From NCBI GenBank assembly GCA_005281725.1, contig SSBO01000001.1:2898399-2962398 (forward strand): 64,000 bases of DNA, given 5' to 3'. Under the pieces are notes generated by a model. That model ran no database searches. It had not been told where the DNA came from and was given only the letters and a program-made list of their open reading frames with translations. Both the position numbers and the translations under genes were made by a program. The stretch is from Wuchereria bancrofti. Its lineage: Eukaryota; Nematoda; Chromadorea; Rhabditida; Onchocercidae. This document shows positions 60,417-64,000 of this stretch, one piece after another (position 1 is the stretch's first letter; the number at the start of each line of letters is the position of its first letter).

Positions 60417-63400
60417 ATGCTTACTAAACTGATAATTATTGCAATATTACTATTTATTGGAAATGTAAATGCATTACTGCTCCACGATCCAGTAACTCAT
60501 ATTAAATTACCAAAACAAACAAAGGTACAAATTTTATTATCTATAAAAAAAGTGAAGAAAGTGAAAAAAATGAAAAAGTGAAGAAAAATGAAAAATGACT
60601 TTCCTTTCTTCATCCCAAAAAATGACGGAAGCTTCTGGTTGACTTTTTTTAATTAAATAAATAAGTGAAATAATATATTTCAATGATGTAATAAATCAAT
60701 TTATCGTATCAAATCATAATCATATCACCTGAAACGAATCAAATTCTAAGATTTAAACTTTTCTCATCTATTTAATTTTTTTTCTTTTTTGAAGGAAAAA
60801 ATTAAGAGATTTTTATATTTTCTGTTAAAAATTCCGCTCTAGCATCCTCATTGTTTGAATAATTTTTATTCTAAAAAAATTCAAGACTCTTTTTTGAATT
60901 TTTTCGTTTATTTAGAATATAGGTTTTGTTAACTGCTGTAAAATATTATCTTTTCAAGAATGAAAAAATAAAAATATAGGAATACCAAACTTTTTTCATA
61001 TATACAGAAATATTTCAAAAGTTTTTTTTGCTTTTAAATAATTGATTAGGTTTTTTCAGGAAAATAAAAACTGTCGGTGGTCAGAAGAATGGTTGGGAAA
61101 TGTTCCTATTGATCATTTTTCATTTCATGATAATCGAGTTTTCCGTTTGCGGTTTCTTTTATTTTTCATTAATTTTTTTTCCTAAATTTAATAGATTTTT
61201 TTAATTTATAAAATCATGACCGAAGATGAAAGTTTTTTTTTTCACTTGCTGGGATTTAGAAAAATTATGTTAAATTAGGTAAATTTTAGGGACAATTTTC
61301 TAGTTTCTATTTTGTAATTAAATTTTAATATCATCGTTATCATTATTCTGTATTGATTGCAATTCTAAATTTTCAGTTATTTAATAAATACAGAACATTT
61401 TGTTTCTAATGGGCCAATTTTTTTCTACACTGGCAATGAAGGAAACGTCGAACTGTTTGCGCAAAATACAGTGAGTTTGAAATTTTTAACTAAACTACGA
61501 AATTTATTTCGAGCCACTCCAGGTCAATATTTTTAAATCGAAAAAAAATTGATTATTGGTAATAATCTTATCGAATGATTTTAATTCATTTGGTTTCTCT
61601 TGTGAAATTAGGTGGTTATTTCATATTTCAGCTATCTATTATTTGAATATTTAGAGTAAGTGTCCAGCTGTTATGCTTCTATTTTTTAAATTCTACTACT
61701 TATTGGAATTTCATTTTTCCAACCTTTCTACTTATTTGTTTCTTTTTTGACCATTTATTTGTTTTTTCTTTTCGAATGTTTTGTTCCATGCTGAAATTTT
61801 ATTATATGTGTATCAATTCAATTGTTTATTAAAAAAAAAAATTTCAGTGCTGCGAGCAGCTGCTTTATTTACCGTTCATTTCGTTTCATACATGATTAAT
61901 TCCTTCATCACATATTTTAATATCACTCATTACTTATTGTCTTAGCATTTATTGATTAGATCAAATACTTGATTTCTAATTATTCAATTTTTTATAAAAT
62001 GTCAAATGATTAAGTTATTTGTCAGGAACTTCTGCAAGATTATCTTCTCCTTTCTATAAATTTATTTTATTAATTTGTTGAACAAAGTAAGATGCGACAA
62101 ACAAATAAAGAAAAAGTGAGTGTAACACAAATTTTGATTAATTTCTACTTTTAGTATTTTTAGGGTTTGATGTGGGATTTAGCACCGGAATTTAATGCAG
62201 TCATTATATTCGCCGAACATCGATTTTATGGGAAATCACAACCGTTCGGCAACAAAAGTTATGCAACGATCCGGAATCTCGGTTATTTATCATCTGAACA
62301 AGCACTGGGCGATTTCGCCCTTCTCATATATCACCTTAAAAATAAGGTAAATTTCAAATTTTTCTGCTTCAAATTTTTAGAAAAAAAAGAATAGAAGAAA
62401 AAAAAGAAACAGTAGATTAATATAGTTAAAATAAAGTGATTGTATTAAAAGAGATATGGCATTTATTGTGGTTGCCTTTGAGTAATCAAATGGAGTAAGT
62501 GATAACAGATAAATCTCACTAAGTGATAACAGATAAATCTGAAGCAACGATAAAACATAGTTTAATTGATTTCATTCCTTATCATCTCTAATAATTTTTG
62601 AGACATTTAGTGCTTTGGTTTTCACAAATTTTGCTACACTAATCAATTTTGTTGTCAAACATAATGAGTTATGTAATGGGCAACCAACTAATGTATGAGC
62701 AAGAAATATATGTGAACAAGTAATATACGTGGCAAGTAATGTATGTGGGCAAATAATGTACGTGGGCAAGTAATATATGTGGGCAAGTAATGTATGTGAG
62801 CAACAAATGTACGTGGATAATTAGTAATATATGAGTAACAAATGCAATGTATGAAGGGTATATGTAACAAACATTTAGTATATGTGAATAAACATAAATG
62901 TGCGACAAATATACGTAGATAATTATGTAAGTGCACAAACGAGTTAAATGAACCAGTGGTGTACGTGAGTAACAAACGTACGTGGCAAGTGATGTGTGTG
63001 GGCAACAGTTACACATGGGCGAGTAATATGCATAGACAATAAATATTTTTTTGCACATTGGTATTAGTTGTAAAATTTGTGTAAGTTATATATTTTAGAT
63101 AATTTCTAAAAGCTTAAAGTTTAAAATATTGTACAATTGGTGGAAGCGTGAATAGTTCATTACACTTTTCCTTTATTTACATTCTTAAATTCAACTTGTT
63201 TGCTAAATTTACAATAATTATCCATTTGCAATTAATTTAGCGTCTTTTGGTCGCTCAAAATTCATCTGTCATAGCATTTGGTGGGTCATATGGTGGTATG
63301 CTTGCTGCATGGATGCGTATCAAATACCCACATTTAGTAGAAGGGTCTTTTATTATCAATTTTTTTTTTTAATTTATTCAACTATTTCTTAAATTCCTTG

Positions 63401-64000
63401 TGACTTTTCTCTTTCTAAATTCTTGCTGTGTAAGCTGTTTTTTACAAATTTTAAGATTTCAATTAGTAATATTATTATTGGTTGTAAAGAAGGCAATGTT
63501 TTCCTCAATAGTCGAAAAATCGAAAAGCAGAAAAACGGTAGTACTTTCCAGGTCTATAGCATCAAGTGCTCCGGTTTTCTGGTTTATTGATATGTCAAGG
63601 TCTGTGCCACAAGATGCGTATAATCGTATTGTTAAACGATCTTTCCTCAGTTCCGGTTGTATAGAGAAAAATATACTTGACGGATGGATTGCACTTAAAA
63701 ATTTATCCTTGACTAGTCAGTCTTTTAATTTGTTTCAGTAATCGAGATCAACTTAAATTATTCGGAATATATGCTTACAATTCATGCTCGTCTCGATATT
63801 TCGTAAATCGCGCTCGTTATTTTTGTTGTTTTTCCAAATATTAATTTCTTTTAAAAATTGTTTTTTATTAATTGCTACGAAACATACGTGGCCTGATATT
63901 GAAGTATATTTTTAGAACTGAAATTGGCTAATTCATTCATTTGTTGTTTCTTTAGCAACTGGTCGAGCTTATCTAAATGGCTTGTTTCATTTGGACAAAA
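60417..64000 (+). CDS. Serine carboxypeptidase S28, lysosomal Pro-X carboxypeptidase type (5' part, runs off the window)
   Basis: Exons: 60417-60524, 61060-61151, 61377-61470, 62164-62346, 63241-63344, 63552-63715, 63956 to past the window edge; all phases agree. The first exon encodes [19 protein letters not shown], a signal peptide. Next come the S28 N-terminal block ([18 protein letters not shown]), [47 protein letters not shown], and the nucleophile elbow [15 protein letters not shown] with the catalytic Ser near residue 175. [13 protein letters not shown] and FNRIVKR-like [14 protein letters not shown] follow. The catalytic Asp and His lie beyond the window. Family members cleave C-terminal residues after proline, in lysosomes or as secreted enzymes; nematodes carry several copies (pcp genes). 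Which subtype this is cannot be told. An N-glycosylation site (GNKSYA) is visible. Confidence 0.88.
62681..63045. repeat. 17-base minisatellite in an intron of the S28 peptidase gene
   Basis: Tandem copies of about GTGGGCAAGTAATGTAT run through the intron between exons 4 and 5. The centre (62740-62815) has near-perfect 17-base copies; the flanks decay into GTGAGCAACAAATGTAC and similar forms. Translated on the minus strand it gives artificial frames rich in Tyr, His, Ile, Thr and Leu. Confidence 0.8.

Noticed and set aside
62681..63045. CRISPR-like array
   Set aside because: The units are directly tandem without spacers and lie in a eukaryotic intron.
62572..63058. Three overlapping minus-strand open frames of 65-129 codons
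   Set aside because: They are translations of the 17-base minisatellite, with periodic Tyr/His/Ile/Thr composition and no start context or family motif.

Overview
The window is nuclear DNA of a nematode, most likely a filarial or other spirurid parasite. The bases are very AT-rich. Every clear gene is broken into many short exons with GT-AG introns, the acceptors read TTTCAG or TTTTAG, and AATAAA poly(A) signals lie just past the stop codons. The protein families also fit: a chemoreceptor of nematode type, a nematode multi-cysteine surface protein, and an MTM-6-type myotubularin with a C-terminal FYVE finger. The species is inferred from composition and family content only. I joined exons by hand, checking splice phase at each junction, and fixed two large minus-strand genes from start codon to stop codon.

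Layout. 1-2.6 kb holds the decayed remains of a seven-transmembrane chemoreceptor (Srx-like), with several frame breaks and an in-frame stop. 2.6-6.7 kb is empty AT-rich DNA. 7.3-25.3 kb (+) is one large gene of about 20 exons. It encodes a type I membrane protein: a signal peptide, an LDL-receptor class A module lacking one pair of cysteines, a long run of cysteine-rich modules, a Ser/Thr-rich stalk and a C-terminal membrane anchor. 26.2-34.5 kb (-) is a 16-exon gene for a 723-residue ER-lumen thioredoxin-fold protein with a signal peptide, a CNNC active-site motif and a KDEL tail. 35.9-41.0 kb (-) is a 17-exon gene for the 789-residue rRNA methyltransferase FTSJ3/Spb1, with all four catalytic residues in place. 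These two minus-strand genes lie head to tail, 1.3 kb apart.

After about 5 kb with no gene, the plus strand carries an orphan exon-like frame near 46 kb. Next comes an MTM-6-type phosphatidylinositol 3-phosphatase gene (47.0-53.2 kb), with the PH-GRAM domain, the CSDGWDRT active site, a linker and FYVE. A degenerate SH2 plus pseudokinase gene follows (55.5-59.6 kb). The 5' part of a serine carboxypeptidase S28 (lysosomal Pro-X type) gene runs off the right end (60.4 kb to the edge).

The genes do not form a pathway. The phosphatase acts on endosomal PI3P, the thioredoxin-fold protein in the ER, FTSJ3 in the nucleolus and the S28 peptidase in lysosome or secreted fluid. The most unusual items are the SH2-pseudokinase that lacks the catalytic Lys, HRD and DFG residues, the very large multi-cysteine receptor-like gene with one exon that cannot be read through, a probable GC-AG intron in the myotubularin gene, and several local duplications that copy splice acceptors. 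I saw no tRNA, rRNA, CRISPR array, transposase or bacterial (Wolbachia) insertion.
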